A DNA stretch of 64,000 bases from Hedera helix (Eukaryota > Streptophyta > Magnoliopsida > Apiales > Araliaceae), in contig OX359266.1 in the NCBI GenBank assembly GCA_947179155.2, positions 46,406,039-46,470,038 on the forward strand, given 5' to 3'. The stretch's first letter is position 1; each line of letters begins with the position of its first letter. Of this stretch, positions 9,845 through 21,532 are shown one piece after another. The notes under the pieces were generated by a model. It did not search any database, was not told where the DNA came from, and worked only from the letters and a program-made list of their open reading frames with translations. Both the position numbers and the translations under genes were made by a program.

Positions 9845-10978
9845 CTAATAGACTCCTTTTGTTTCACCTTCATCTTTCTTAACATATATGCATTCCTTCA
9901 TTTCTCTATACATGGCCTTTAGAATTGGAGTTCCATCGTATTGATAATACTCACCCAATGTGGGCTTCATTGCCTCGGTGGCTTTGTGCCCATGATAATG
10001 AGGGATCATCAAGAATATGTGGTGGCAGACATGAGCATTACAAACATTATGGAAAACCTTGTTGAGAATTCCATAATCTCTATCAACGGTGCACAGAGCT
10101 CCCCTCAACCAGTCCAATTCAGTGGAATCATAGTAAGGCAAAGATAGGTGGTTGTGATTCAATATGGTGATCAACAAGAACCACCCATTAACAACTAGCA
10201 ATGGACCTCCATACACAAGGAAAATCCATGCAAATCCTTTGGCCAATACGAGACGGTATAACCCATAGATGACAGCAAGAATAACAACATCAGAAATAAT
10301 GATCTCCTTGCGCTCACGGTCGGAGTAAAGTGGGCTGTGAGGATCGTAGTGGGATGTCCACCTTTCGTATTTATGTCGTGACACATTGATCATCAAGTAT
10401 AAAGGAAAGCTAATAAGGAGTGTGGTAATCCATAAGAGCACTCGGCCTGGTGGGTTGTTGAGGATCTTGTAATAGTTTCGAATGTTGGACTTGAATCTCG
10501 GGACATATACCTCATCATTATCAAGGGATTGGGTGTTGGCGTGGTGACGACGGTGGCTAATTTTCCAAGAAAAATAAGGGACCATGAGAGAGGAGTGGAC
10601 TACGAGGCCAACAAGGTCATCAACCCATTGATAGTCACTAAAGGCATGGTGATCACATTCGTGGCCTATGACCCAAGCCCTAGTGAGGAGACAGCCTTGA
10701 ACAACAATGTAAGCAACCCAACCCAAATAGTTGAGGGGACGAGGAAGGAGGTCGATATAGTTAGTGGCCACATAATAGAGGGAGTAGGCCATGAGTAGAT
10801 CTTGAATCAGATATCGGAAAGAGGTAACAAGAGACTTTTGAAAGCAATGAGGTGGAATGGCTTTCTTTAGGTCTCCAATTGTGAATGGATGTTTTTCGTG
10901 AGGAGCACGTCGTAGGGCCTCGACTGCAGTCTTCATGCCATTAGGTGGTGGAGCGGATATGCGGCCACCTGTACCCAT
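9845..10978 (-). CDS. Divergent FAD2-like desaturase, type C, copy 2, C-terminally truncated
   Basis: Encodes 377 aa from the ATG at 10976-10978. The boxes are HECDHH (106-111), HRRHH (142-146) and HVCHH (316-320), so all eight histidines are kept. It is closely related to A, with differences in conserved places: HNH for HTH near 274, ELDW for EWDW near 287, and Leu for Ser just after box 3 (IFLMIPHYHG). The frame ends GVY then TAG. Past the TAG the DNA still encodes YRNKF followed by TGA, so a Trp codon (TGG) has become a stop and the last six residues, which hold the ER-retrieval motif, are lost. It may be a mislocalised enzyme or an early pseudogene. It converges with A-1 and diverges from B-2. 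Confidence 0.85.
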   Translation of the reverse strand: MGTGGRISAPPPNGMKTAVEALRRAPHEKHPFTIGDLKKAIPPHCFQKSLVTSFRYLIQDLLMAYSLYYVATNYIDLLPRPLNYLGWVAYIVVQGCLLTRAWVIGHECDHHAFSDYQWVDDLVGLVVHSSLMVPYFSWKISHRRHHANTQSLDNDEVYVPRFKSNIRNYYKILNNPPGRVLLWITTLLISFPLYLMINVSRHKYERWTSHYDPHSPLYSDRERKEIIISDVVILAVIYGLYRLVLAKGFAWIFLVYGGPLLVVNGWFLLITILNHNHLSLPYYDSTELDWLRGALCTVDRDYGILNKVFHNVCNAHVCHHIFLMIPHYHGHKATEAMKPTLGEYYQYDGTPILKAMYREMKECIYVKKDEGETKGVY

Positions 10979-11071
10979 TTTACTTTGATCACTCCCCTTT
11001 GTGTGTTAAAATAAAAGATAAAGAGAGAGAATTGAGTTGGTGATGTTGGTCTCAAGATCCTTCAAGTTCAC

Positions 11072-11080
11072 TTATTTATA
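11072..11080 (-). promoter_or_regulatory. TATA box of C-2
   Basis: Minus-strand TATAAATAA about 95 bp upstream of the C-2 start codon. Confidence 0.6.
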
Positions 11081-11970
11081 CTACGTATTCCATATTCCAT
11101 ATTCCATATTATTGTAGGGTCACTCGGCCACTACATACGTAATATTACATAAAAAATTAGCCGTCCAGTAAGTGAGAGTTTAATTAAAGAGCGTCTGCGA
11201 CTCATTACATGTGATTGGTGTTTGGTCTCTGAGTCATTCACAGTCTTCTTTGGTTGCTGACTGAGCACTCCAATTTTTCCTGTCCTCATTGCTGGCTATA
11301 TTTTATTTGTCTTGTACAACTCTTTTTAATTATTTATTCTATTCGATATCCAAAATATATGATTAATACTTAATTTTCGAAATATGTTTCAAATATTATT
11401 AAAATTAATTAATGTTAAACAATTTAATTTTGAACAATACAAGTACAAAAATTATAAATTATTTGAATAGAACTACTAATATGAGAGATTAATTATTTTT
11501 TAAAAGTTAAATTAATTGCAAAAAAATTATATTTAAAAAAATATTTTAAATTAACTTTGAAGAATCAATTTGCTACACTATTTTGGATTGAGGGATATAT
11601 AATTTAAACTTTGGATGAATACTCCGGCAACAACTTAGTGCACCGACAGAGGTATTAAATTTTTGTCAAGTTATACACAAATTGAATTTTCTGCCACTTG
11701 TATAAAAAGATACCCTACTAGTTACTACCCATAAAAACTTTTATTAAAAACGAGCTCAATCAGGCAGTGGAATATTGTTCAAACATCCACCACATGTATA
11801 CTTTGCTTTGTTCAAGACTATGTGAACTAACAATGGCGTGTTCTATTGAATAGTCAGTCTTTGCTGTACTAATTTGACTTAATTGGGAACGTAGAATTTT
11901 AGATTAAACTTAGACCCAGCCGATAGGTAGATGGAAGTTTGTGAGTATCTAGTGGTGGGCTCTGTAATGG

Positions 11971-12005
11971 CACGTGGTGTATATGCGATCAAGTAATATA
12001 AATAA
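11971..12005 (+). promoter_or_regulatory. G-box and TATA box of B-2
   Basis: CACGTG at 11971-11976 and TATAAATAA at 11997-12005, same spacing as in unit 1. Confidence 0.5.
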
Positions 12006-12153
12006 AATGTATTACAAGTTCATCAAGTACTCAAAATTCAGGCAAGCCAAAGAGAGATTATAAGAGAAAGTAAATTAGTGTTGATATTGACGAAACAAAA
12101 GGCATATTATTTTGTTTATATTGCCTTTTGTCTCTGTAGGTCATATTTGGAAA

Positions 12154-13335
12154 ATGGGAAAAAGTGGTCGTATGCCGGTTAGCAGTGAGGGGAAGAAAAT
12201 TGAAAGATATGACGATGATATTTTTCGGCAAGTTCCTCATGAAAAACCACCATTCACTCTTACGGACATAAAGAAAGCCGTTCCATCGCATTGTTTCAAC
12301 CGTTCTCTCATTCGCTCCTCCTTTTACCTCGTTTATGACCTGGCTATTTGCTTCCTCCTTTACTATATTGCCACAAGCTACATCCCTCTCCTTCCTAAGC
12401 CTCTCTTTTATTTGGCATGGACTGCTTATGTTTATGTTCAAGGTTGTTTCATGTTCGTCGTGTGGGTTGTAGCCCATGAATGCGGCCACAGTTTTAGCGA
12501 CTATCATTGGCTAAATGACTCTCTTGGTTTTGTTCTTCATTCTCTTCTCCTCGTTCCTTATTTTTCATGGAAAATTAGCCATTGTCGTCACCATGCTAAC
12601 ATCAATTCTCTTGACCGTGATGAAAATCACGTCCTTCGATTCAAGAACATAATGCAATCCTATTACCATTACTTCAACAATCCACTTGGCCGAGTCTTCA
12701 TCATTGCATTCACTCTTATCCTAGGATGGCCTTTGTACTTGATTGTAAACATAGCCGGACGATCTTATGACCGATTTGCCAGTCACTTTGACCCCTACAG
12801 TTCTATTTACTCTGAACGTGAGCGGGCTCAAATCTTGTTGTTTGATATTGGTTTTCTTGCAGCTGGTTATGGGTTGTATCGAATCGCCCTAGTGAAAGGA
12901 TTTTTATGGGTTAGGCTAGTATATGGAGCCCCGTTATATGTTGTAAACGGGTTTCTTGTAATGATCACTTTACTGCATCACACTCATCTTTCATTGCCTC
13001 ACTACGATTCTTCCGAGTGGGACTGGTTGAGGGGAGCTCTAGCCACCATCGATAGGGATTATGGAATTCTAAACAAAGTGTTCCATCACATAGCAGATAC
13101 CCATGTGCTTCACCATTTGATCTCCACCATCCCACATTATCATGCTGAGGAGGCCACCAAAGCGAGAAAGCCAGTGTTGGGGGATTATTATCATTATGAT
13201 GTCACTCCATTCGACAAGGTAATGTGGAGAGAAGCAAAGGAATGTCTTTATGTTGAGGAAGAGGAAGGCGAAAAGAGCAAATGTGTATACTGGTACAAAA
13301 ACAAGCTCCAAGTTCAGCCCTCACAGGAGAATTAA
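12154..13335 (+). CDS. Divergent FAD2-like desaturase, type B, copy 2
   Basis: A 393-aa protein with the same sequence as B-1, including HECGHS, HCRHH, HVLHH, the DVTP change at 349-352 and the eight-residue tail after YKNKL. The start is the ATG at 12154; the open frame upstream has no ATG. Identity with B-1 at the DNA level reflects the very recent duplication of units 1 and 2 and is not in itself evidence of selection. Confidence 0.85.
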   Translation: MGKSGRMPVSSEGKKIERYDDDIFRQVPHEKPPFTLTDIKKAVPSHCFNRSLIRSSFYLVYDLAICFLLYYIATSYIPLLPKPLFYLAWTAYVYVQGCFMFVVWVVAHECGHSFSDYHWLNDSLGFVLHSLLLVPYFSWKISHCRHHANINSLDRDENHVLRFKNIMQSYYHYFNNPLGRVFIIAFTLILGWPLYLIVNIAGRSYDRFASHFDPYSSIYSERERAQILLFDIGFLAAGYGLYRIALVKGFLWVRLVYGAPLYVVNGFLVMITLLHHTHLSLPHYDSSEWDWLRGALATIDRDYGILNKVFHHIADTHVLHHLISTIPHYHAEEATKARKPVLGDYYHYDVTPFDKVMWREAKECLYVEEEEGEKSKCVYWYKNKLQVQPSQEN

Positions 13336-16300
13336 TGCACTAGGATGTATTAGTGTTGAAAATACAACTCAACGTCGGTACAAGCTTAAATTGATTTTGA
13401 TAGTTAGTCATATTTTTGTTTTGGGTGTTTTGGACCTTGGTTTTCTTGTGTAATAAATAAAGCGTAGGGATATTCCTTCTTTGGTTCATTCCAACCCTTC
13501 AACATAGCGAAGGCATCGTAAGTGTAGAAACTTTTTTTGGCAATCTATGATATTGATTGTGAGATGGATGTTCTGTATGCCACCGTGACGTGATCTTGTT
13601 ATTATATTTTATAACTTTAATAAAATAAAACTCTTTTTAAAAATTCTTAAACTTAAGCTTTAGTAACCTGATATATGCATAATTAATTGAGGCAATTATA
13701 TTTTTTGAGATGACTTGAACTTGGTACGCACTTATAGATTCCCAAGTAGTTTCAGCTAAAGAGAAAAAAACACCACACTCCTAGAAAGAAATTGTAACTG
13801 TAAATTTATTAGCTTCCGCTAAAGAAAGAAATTATAATTGTAGGTGGCCTATTAAAAAACACTACTAGAAATTGCATACTTAAGCTAACTACTAATAATA
13901 CTAATATTCCTCTCAAATGTAACTTTACGCAGAATGGATAAATTGCATTTACACTATCAAATTAATGTTATAAAGGTAATATGACAGCTAGAACTCTAAT
14001 ATCATATTAAGTAACTAACTCGTATAACTATTATAAGGATGTACCAATAATATATATTTTGCTAATGAATAATATGTATGAATAAAACTATGGGCGAAAC
14101 TTCAGTTTTACTTATGCAGGTTTGTAACTGACATGACTGATGTATTGATTCCCCAGTTTGATTAACTAAACGCAATCCAAAAGGAAAAAAAATCAACAAA
14201 TAAATTCTGTACTCTTACATACATGTCAAACTTTTGCCAACCTGATAAGTTAAACCAAACTGAACCAACGAACCTGACGGTTCAAACTTCCACACATTCA
14301 ATTAATTTCGACAATGTTAGTCTTCTTTTAATTATATGAGTACATTATTTGTTAAGTTATTTTTGAGCAACTTGATACTTTTGCTATCATATTTTAATTA
14401 ACAATTTTATAGACTTTTTTCACTGCATATATTACATTGCAGGCTCAATAAGAGACTAAGTAGAGTGATGATAGGAATTTTAGATGGGATAATTATATTT
14501 TACGAGTTTCTTATATATATTGATCTGATTAAAAATAGTTAGTCACAAAAAAAAAAAAGATTATAACATTTATTATTGTTAACGCCTAATTTTGTCCGCC
14601 ACTGCAATTACCAACTAGTGAGTTACCTGCACTGGAAACAATCGTTAACAATCCCTAAAACTGACGACGGCTTGGGCCGTTAGGGGATTATCCGGTGCTG
14701 CTGGAATAAGTTAATATTTAATAAAGAAGAATTATGTAACCTGTTTCTCCACGCTCGTAGTCCTATTTATACTTTTAACATGGACTTTAACTATCCTAAA
14801 CCACCAAGCCGCCCAAAAAGGGAGACTTGAATGGCCCTACCCAAACATTGGGCCCTACCCAAACATTGGGCCCATCATAGTGTATAAAAAGAATTCAACC
14901 TTGACTGCACTCCTTAAATAATCTTAGGCCCACACCATATCCAAGGTTCAATAAATTATATTTCAACATTGTCCCACACTCTCTTATTTATAAAATTTAT
15001 AATAGGAGAGTATCACCATTTAATAAAATAACTAGATAAATTAGAAAAAGACCAAAATACCCTTTTAACTGTCATGTTCACCAAATATCGTCGCTACAAG
15101 GAGTAATTATTCAGTGGTCCTGAGACACCGCCACGCGGTGCCCCAGGCTAATTACATTTCCCTATTTCAGTGGGTCCAGAGCTACAAACAGCGGGACACC
15201 ATTGAAATGGAGATATGTGACTGGCCTAAGGCACCACGTGGTGGTGCCCCAAGACCATTGAATAATTTTTCCACTACAAGGTAATCATTTCACCAAGAAT
15301 GAGCTCTTAATAATGCCAAACACGAGCATGACTCTAAGAAGATTAATCAGTTTCATAACTTTATTTGAAACTTTGAAACTCAACTAATCACGAAAAGTCT
15401 CACACATACTTTCTCTTAGGTTATGTTTGTTTGTAAAAAAATATACTATGAATTAGAATATTTACTTTAATTTAATATTACTTTGTATTATTTAATTATT
15501 TGATGATTATTAATCTCTTAATATTAGACTATTAGTCCCATAAAGTCATTTAATAACTTAAAATGAGGGAGACTATTAATTATAAATTTTTTATGAGATT
15601 ATATAATCCCACTTAAATGGCCTTGGGAATGATAAAAGAAAATAGTCGATTTTATTTATAAAGAAATAGAAGATGAATAGAAGAATGAAAGTCGACACAA
15701 AAGAAGAGAGATAAAGGAGAAGAATTTTTTTTTATAAAGAAAATGAATTAAATATCTATTTTAACTTTATTACTATATTAATTATTTTTTGTCACATAAT
15801 TAATGATTTTAATTTTTAATTTTTTGGTATTTCCACGTAATAAAATAGTAATTTTTTTTTTGTTTTTTGGTGTTTTGACTTTTTCCAATGCCACGTAGGA
15901 ATTTTTAACGCGTGCTTAATTTTTTTAACAGAATGGTGTAATTCTAACATTTTTATTAGTTCAGTTAGTTAATCACTAATTTTTTGAATTTAATGACCTA
16001 TTACATAAAATAGAACAAACTATAGTGGTATAAAAATTAATTTTGCCGAAATAAAATATATATACTCAGCTCTAAGAGCAAGTAAGGTTTAGTTTTAAGT
16101 CCAAATTGTACGGCTAAAGAGCTGAGGACCAATTGGGCAATTTGAATAGTTGATGTCCAGATTTAATTGGCTAACCTCGCACGTCAACATCGATGTGTTC
16201 ATTTCGTTCTAAATAAATAAAAGTTACTATCAAGGATCCTCTCAATGTTTCCATGTGGCTATATATTATTTGCACGAGCATGCATGAAATTAATTCATTT

Positions 16301-16650
16301 ATGGGATTGAGTAATCTATTATACGTTTTGAACAGCATTTAACAATGCCAAACCTGTATAGGTAACGTGCATGTTAATTAGCAACGGACAACATTAGCGG
16401 TGGGTTCTTATAAAATAAATAAAAACGTCAGGTATTTTATTTGTCGCCTCTTATGAGGACTGAAAATAGTAAATATACACTAATACTGTATTGACTTAGC
16501 AGCCGATGAGGACTGAGATACTACTTCTTTGGGCGTTAGTCAAATACGACATGCGAGTGGCGGGCGCTTAATTTGGGCTCTTCATTTCCATAGCCCATTA
16601 TTGATTAGTTCTTTACTTCGGTTAGGTGGGTAGGTTGGTAGTAGCTTTGT
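13336..16650. other. B-2 to A-2 intergenic region
   Basis: Same content as 2884-6198, including the 18-bp doublet (14833-14868) and the MITE. No gene seen. Confidence 0.6.
15102..15273. mobile_element. MITE-like inverted repeat, unit 2 copy
   Basis: Copy of the 172-bp element of unit 1, with the same CTACAAGG flanks. It was carried by segmental duplication and did not insert independently. Confidence 0.65.
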
Positions 16651-16660
16651 TATATAAATA
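16651..16660 (+). promoter_or_regulatory. TATA box of A-2
   Basis: TATATAAATA about 130 bp upstream of the A-2 ATG. Confidence 0.55.
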
Positions 16661-16788
16661 GTGAACTCTTTATGTGGGAAATATCAGAGCAGTAACTGAA
16701 CAAACAGAAAGTAATAGAAAGAGAGAGAGAGGCCAATATCCTCTTCTTTCTCTTCTTCCAAGTTTAGCAGGTCAATTCATAGGCTAAA

Positions 16789-17937
16789 ATGGGTGCCGGT
16801 GGCCGTATGTCCGATCCGCCTAATGGCAAGAAGACAGCAGCTGAGGCCCTTCGACGAGCTCCTCACGAGAAACCTCCATTCACAATAGGAGACTTAAAGA
16901 AAGCCATTCCAGCTCATTGCTTCCAAAAGTCTCTCGTCACATCTTTCCGATACCTTATTCAAGATCTACTCATGGCCTACTCCCTCTACTATGTGGCCAC
17001 AAATTATATCGACCTCCTCCCTCGTCCTCTCAACTATTTGGGCTGGGCTGCTTACATTGCCGTTCAAGGTTGTGTCCTAACCGGGGCTTGGGTCGTCGGC
17101 CACGAATGTGATCACCATGCATTTAGCGACTACCAATGGGTGGATGACCTTGTTGGCCTTGTTGTCCACTCTTCCCTCATGGTCCCTTATTTCTCCTGGA
17201 AAATTAGCCACCGTCGTCATCATGCCAACACTCAGTCTCTTGACAATGACGAGGTGTATGTCCCAAGATTCAAGTCCAATATCCGGAATTATTACAAACT
17301 CCTCAATAATCCACCTGGCCGAGTACTTGTTTGGATTACCACACTCCTTATAGGTTTTCCTTTATACTTGATGTTCAACGTTTCCGGACACAAGTATGAA
17401 AGGTGGACTTCCCATTATGATCCCCAGAGCCCACTTTACTCCGAACGTGAGCGTAAGGAGATCATTATTTCTGATGTTGCTATTCTCGCTGTCATCTATG
17501 GGCTATACCGTCTCGTATTGGCCAAAGGATTTGCATGGGTTTTCCTCGTGTATGGTGGTCCACTCCTAGTTGTTAACGGTTGGTTCGTGTTGATCACCAT
17601 ACTCAATCACACTCACCCATCTTTGCCTTACTACGATTCCACCGAGTGGGACTGGTTGAGGGGAGCTCTATGCACCGTGGACAGAGACTATGGAATTCTA
17701 AACAAGGTCTTCCATAACGTGTGTAATGCTCATGTCTGTCACCATATTTTCTCGATGATTCCACATTATCATGGACTGGAAGCAACAGAAGCAATGAAGC
17801 CGATATTGGGTGAATATTATCAATATGATGGAACTCCAATCCTGAAGGCAATGTATAGAGAAATGAAGGAATGCATTTACGTCGAAAAAGATGAAGGTGA
17901 GACCAAAGGAGTCTACTGGTATAGAAGTAAGTTTTGA
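16789..17937 (+). CDS. Divergent FAD2-like desaturase, type A, copy 2
   Basis: 382 aa, same protein as A-1. The two base differences from A-1 that I noticed, at 17739 (His box 3 region, TGC to TGT) and 17886 (GAG to GAA near the C-terminus), are both synonymous. All three histidine boxes and the YRSKF terminus are present. Confidence 0.92.
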   Translation: MGAGGRMSDPPNGKKTAAEALRRAPHEKPPFTIGDLKKAIPAHCFQKSLVTSFRYLIQDLLMAYSLYYVATNYIDLLPRPLNYLGWAAYIAVQGCVLTGAWVVGHECDHHAFSDYQWVDDLVGLVVHSSLMVPYFSWKISHRRHHANTQSLDNDEVYVPRFKSNIRNYYKLLNNPPGRVLVWITTLLIGFPLYLMFNVSGHKYERWTSHYDPQSPLYSERERKEIIISDVAILAVIYGLYRLVLAKGFAWVFLVYGGPLLVVNGWFVLITILNHTHPSLPYYDSTEWDWLRGALCTVDRDYGILNKVFHNVCNAHVCHHIFSMIPHYHGLEATEAMKPILGEYYQYDGTPILKAMYREMKECIYVEKDEGETKGVYWYRSKF

Positions 17938-18205
17938 TGTGCCACTGAAAGCGAACCAAAAACCGCTGGAGGACCGGTTTCTGTACTTGTTAATTACTGC
18001 ACGTTTTTCTTCTATTTTTTAAATTATTTTTTGTCTTCCATTACCTAGTAGCTTAATTAGGTGGTAAGCTTAAATTGTACTCGATCAGCAATATTCTTGT
18101 ATATTAATGGGTTGAAACCATTATCTATCATGAATAATATATAAATTCTACATGTCATCAGTTATTCAAGAATATCCTTTTGTGAATTACAGTTTCTAAA
18201 CGTTT

Positions 18206-18406
18206 TCATTTGTCGTCAAATGCATGTTCTTTTGGCGAGGCCGGGAACATGGATCCTAAAAAACGGAGCCCGGGGATGCCGGGAGTCGATAGCATGATGT
18301 GCGCCACCGGCTCAGTCGGTTTTTTCAATTTCTTCGGCTCATTTTTCAGTTCCTGAAGGTAATTAAAATAACGGTTAAACAGCGGAACATTTGGATAAGT
18401 TCTCAT
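18206..18406 (-). pseudogene. Unrecognised coding relic, unit 2
   Basis: Same 66-codon frame as in unit 1 (MRTYPNVPLF start, AFDDK end), with the same upstream in-frame TAG. Confidence 0.4.
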
Positions 18407-18960
18407 CTTCTACAATACCTTTAAGCCATCAGTGATCACTCCTCCAAGAATTTAAGCACAAATCATGATGATAATAATGTTATTGGAATTGCATGGTATA
18501 ATGATAGTTGTAAGGATAATCATTAATTTAGTTAGTGTTTATCTTGAATTAGGCTGCTTTCTCTATATATGTAACATGCACGTACTCGAGATTCATAATA
18601 CAATTATATTCCTTTTCTCAATTCCAGGACGAAGGAAGTTGGGTCAGATTTGGCAATTTAATTTTCGATTTGTTTTCAATTTTCACCTCTTGGTTAAACT
18701 CGAGTTTTATTTTCAGTAACTAAGTTTTAGACTGATGCACATTACTATCTGACATCTGTGGATATTTGTTTATATATTACCGTTATTGTTTGACAAAGTT
18801 TACAAGTCAAGCCACAGCAGTCAACATATTGCGTTATCTTATTGTGTTCGCGTGCATTCAGTACGTTGGGTTCACCTTTGCACTTTTAGCACATTTTACG
18901 TGTTCACTGGGCGTGCATTTTAGCACATTGTGTTTAATTTCTTTGCATTTTTAGTACATT

Positions 18961-19098
18961 ATGCTTGACACCTTCATTTTGCATTAGGTTTTTATTTATA
19001 CATTGATTGATTTTATTTGCAGCAAGCTTATGCTTGACACCTTCATTTTGCATTAGGTTTTTATTTATACATTGATTGATTTTATTTGCAGCAAGCTT
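18961..19098. repeat. 69-bp perfect tandem duplication, unit 2
   Basis: Two adjacent copies, as in unit 1. Confidence 0.95.
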
Positions 19099-19539
19099 AA
19101 AATTGTTTTTGCATGGGGGTAGTAGCATATATTATTAGTAGTTATGTTGGGTAAATTAATTTATGCGGGTTAATCATTTTTGGGTTATTTATTATATATG
19201 GGTTAATAATATATTATTTGGTTAATTAGTGGATTAGGTATTTTATTTGGGTAAGCAGTAAGGTTAATTTTATTCGATAAATTAGTGAGGTCAATAATTT
19301 TTTTTGGGTTAATTATTTCTAATTTTGGTTGATATGTTTGTATTTCACTACATGATGTCTGCAGTACATTACTGATAAAATACATTCAAACCATATATAT
19401 ATACAAATCACAAGACACACACATGCCAAAATGTCCATAAAAAGGGCCACATTTCTGATTAGTGTCCACGTGCTTACTTAAACATGAAAAAAATACATGT
19501 TTATAAAATTTGGTGACAAAATAGATGACAAAATATATC

Positions 19540-19605
19540 TCAATTATTAAAAAAATAGAGTCTGACACGGATATTCGTGTCAGACCTCACTTTTTAATTA
19601 TTGAA
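19540..19605. repeat. Hairpin-forming inverted repeat, unit 2
   Basis: Same GTCTGACACG/CGTGTCAGAC arms (19560-19569 and 19576-19585) as in unit 1. Confidence 0.6.
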
Positions 19606-20296
19606 ATAGATGCAGTGTTTGCTTCTTCTTTTTTGCGTGTATGTAGTAATGTCCGTCCACATTAATTATAAGTTTACTACATGAAAGAGAGGGGAAATAA
19701 AAACTGTGGTTAATTTTAATTGGACTTAATTGACCCTTTTTTATATATAATTATGAACACCAAATCAGTGGCGTAATTTGAGTTATTAAAATAGAAGATA
19801 TTAGATTATTTGTTATATTTATTGTTGGTAGATTCAGATTTATACATTTCTTTCTTATTATTATTATTTTTCATCTTCTAATTAGTTTAGTTAGTGTTTA
19901 ATTGTAGTTAATCAACTATCTTTATTTTTAATTCGATTGAGATATATATTAAGGATACCTTAATATTAATTTAGTCTTAGTAAATTCAACATGTACTTGC
20001 CAATTCCTTAAAAAAAAACTATTTAAAATTTTCACATCAAGCATCATTGACCAAACAAAACAGTACTGGCCACAAGGAAATTATAGGTGGTACCAGAAGG
20101 ATATTCTTCATATCAAGTGATTAGGAAGTTTGTTCGTGTTATAGGTAAGGGGTTTTAACCCATCAATGAACAAGATTTGATTGAATACAATGTAATCATA
20201 CTGGCGGCTAAACTAATAGGAAATGGAAGGCAAATAGATAGTAATTTCAAAAGTGGCTCTTTGCTTTCTGGCAGCACATCAAAACTTGTTTCTGTA

Positions 20297-21430
20297 CTAA
20301 TAGACTCCTTTTGTTTCACCTTCATCTTTCTTAACATATATGCATTCCTTCATTTCTCTATACATGGCCTTTAGAATTGGAGTTCCATCGTATTGATAAT
20401 ACTCACCCAATGTGGGCTTCATTGCCTCGGTGGCTTTGTGCCCATGATAATGAGGGATCATCAAGAATATGTGGTGGCAGACATGAGCATTACAAACATT
20501 ATGGAAAACCTTGTTGAGAATTCCATAATCTCTATCAACGGTGCACAGAGCTCCCCTCAACCAGTCCAATTCAGTGGAATCATAGTAAGGCAAAGATAGG
20601 TGGTTGTGATTCAATATGGTGATCAACAAGAACCACCCATTAACAACTAGCAATGGACCTCCATACACAAGGAAAATCCATGCAAATCCTTTGGCCAATA
20701 CGAGACGGTATAACCCATAGATGACAGCAAGAATAACAACATCAGAAATAATGATCTCCTTGCGCTCACGGTCGGAGTAAAGTGGGCTGTGAGGATCGTA
20801 GTGGGATGTCCACCTTTCGTATTTATGTCGTGACACATTGATCATCAAGTATAAAGGAAAGCTAATAAGGAGTGTGGTAATCCATAAGAGCACTCGGCCT
20901 GGTGGGTTGTTGAGGATCTTGTAATAGTTTCGAATGTTGGACTTGAATCTCGGGACATATACCTCATCATTATCAAGGGATTGGGTGTTGGCGTGGTGAC
21001 GACGGTGGCTAATTTTCCAAGAAAAATAAGGGACCATGAGTGAGGAGTGGACTACGAGGCCAACAAGGTCATCAACCCATTGATAGTCACTAAAGGCATG
21101 GTGATCACATTCGTGGCCTATGACCCAAGCCCTAGTGAGGAGACAGCCTTGAACAACAATGTAAGCAACCCAACCCAAATAGTTGAGGGGACGAGGAAGG
21201 AGGTCGATATAGTTAGTGGCCACATAATAGAGGGAGTAGGCCATGAGTAGATCTTGAATCAGATATCGGAAAGAGGTAACAAGAGACTTTTGAAAGCAAT
21301 GAGGTGGAATGGCTTTCTTTAGGTCTCCAATTGTGAATGGATGTTTTTCGTGAGGAGCACGTCGTAGGGCCTCGACTGCAGTCTTCATCCCATTAGGTGG
21401 TGGAGCGGATATGCGGCCACCTGCACCCAT
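20297..21430 (-). CDS. Divergent FAD2-like desaturase, type C, copy 3, C-terminally truncated
   Basis: Encodes 377 aa starting MGAGGR, where C-1 and C-2 have MGTGGR. It has the same histidine boxes and the same Trp-to-TAG stop after GVY as C-2, so the nonsense mutation is older than the split of these copies. Small differences from C-2 sit in the 5' part (for example near 21042 and 21389). It converges with A-2 and diverges from B-3. Confidence 0.85.
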   Translation of the reverse strand: MGAGGRISAPPPNGMKTAVEALRRAPHEKHPFTIGDLKKAIPPHCFQKSLVTSFRYLIQDLLMAYSLYYVATNYIDLLPRPLNYLGWVAYIVVQGCLLTRAWVIGHECDHHAFSDYQWVDDLVGLVVHSSLMVPYFSWKISHRRHHANTQSLDNDEVYVPRFKSNIRNYYKILNNPPGRVLLWITTLLISFPLYLMINVSRHKYERWTSHYDPHSPLYSDRERKEIIISDVVILAVIYGLYRLVLAKGFAWIFLVYGGPLLVVNGWFLLITILNHNHLSLPYYDSTELDWLRGALCTVDRDYGILNKVFHNVCNAHVCHHIFLMIPHYHGHKATEAMKPTLGEYYQYDGTPILKAMYREMKECIYVKKDEGETKGVY

Positions 21431-21523
21431 TTTACTTTGATCACTCCCCTTTGTGTGTTAAAATAAAAGATAAAGAGAGAGAATTGAGTTGGTGATGTTG
21501 GTCTCAAGATCCTTCAAGTTCAC

Positions 21524-21532
21524 TTATTTATA
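21524..21532 (-). promoter_or_regulatory. TATA box of C-3
   Basis: Minus-strand TATAAATAA about 95 bp upstream of the C-3 start. Confidence 0.6.

Larger units (their letters stand above)
1..10452. repeat. Tandem segmental repeat, unit 1 (C-B-A module)
   Basis: This block recurs at an offset of exactly 10452 bp. Every gene, MITE and intergenic landmark in it reappears in unit 2, with only scattered transitions seen by eye (for example near 5115, 5957, 7299 and 9196). The phase is set by the window edge and not by a biological boundary. Gene order is partial C (minus), B (plus), A (plus), then most of the next C (minus). The exact shared length and very low divergence indicate a recent duplication by unequal crossing-over, or an assembly duplication. 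Confidence 0.95.
10979..12153. promoter_or_regulatory. Divergent promoter region between C-2 and B-2
   Basis: Copy of 527-1701 with no difference noticed. It has no gene of its own. Confidence 0.6.
17938..20296. other. A-2 to C-3 convergent intergenic region
   Basis: Near-identical to 7486-9844, with the coding relic, 69-bp doublet and hairpin. No additional gene. Confidence 0.6.
10453..20904. repeat. Tandem segmental repeat, unit 2
   Basis: Near-perfect copy of unit 1. The few differences I noticed are transitions, mostly G-to-A or C-to-T in this copy (15554, 16408, 17739, 17886, 19648). The 69-bp and 18-bp internal tandem duplications are shared only with unit 1, so units 1 and 2 are the most recent pair in the array. 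Confidence 0.95.
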
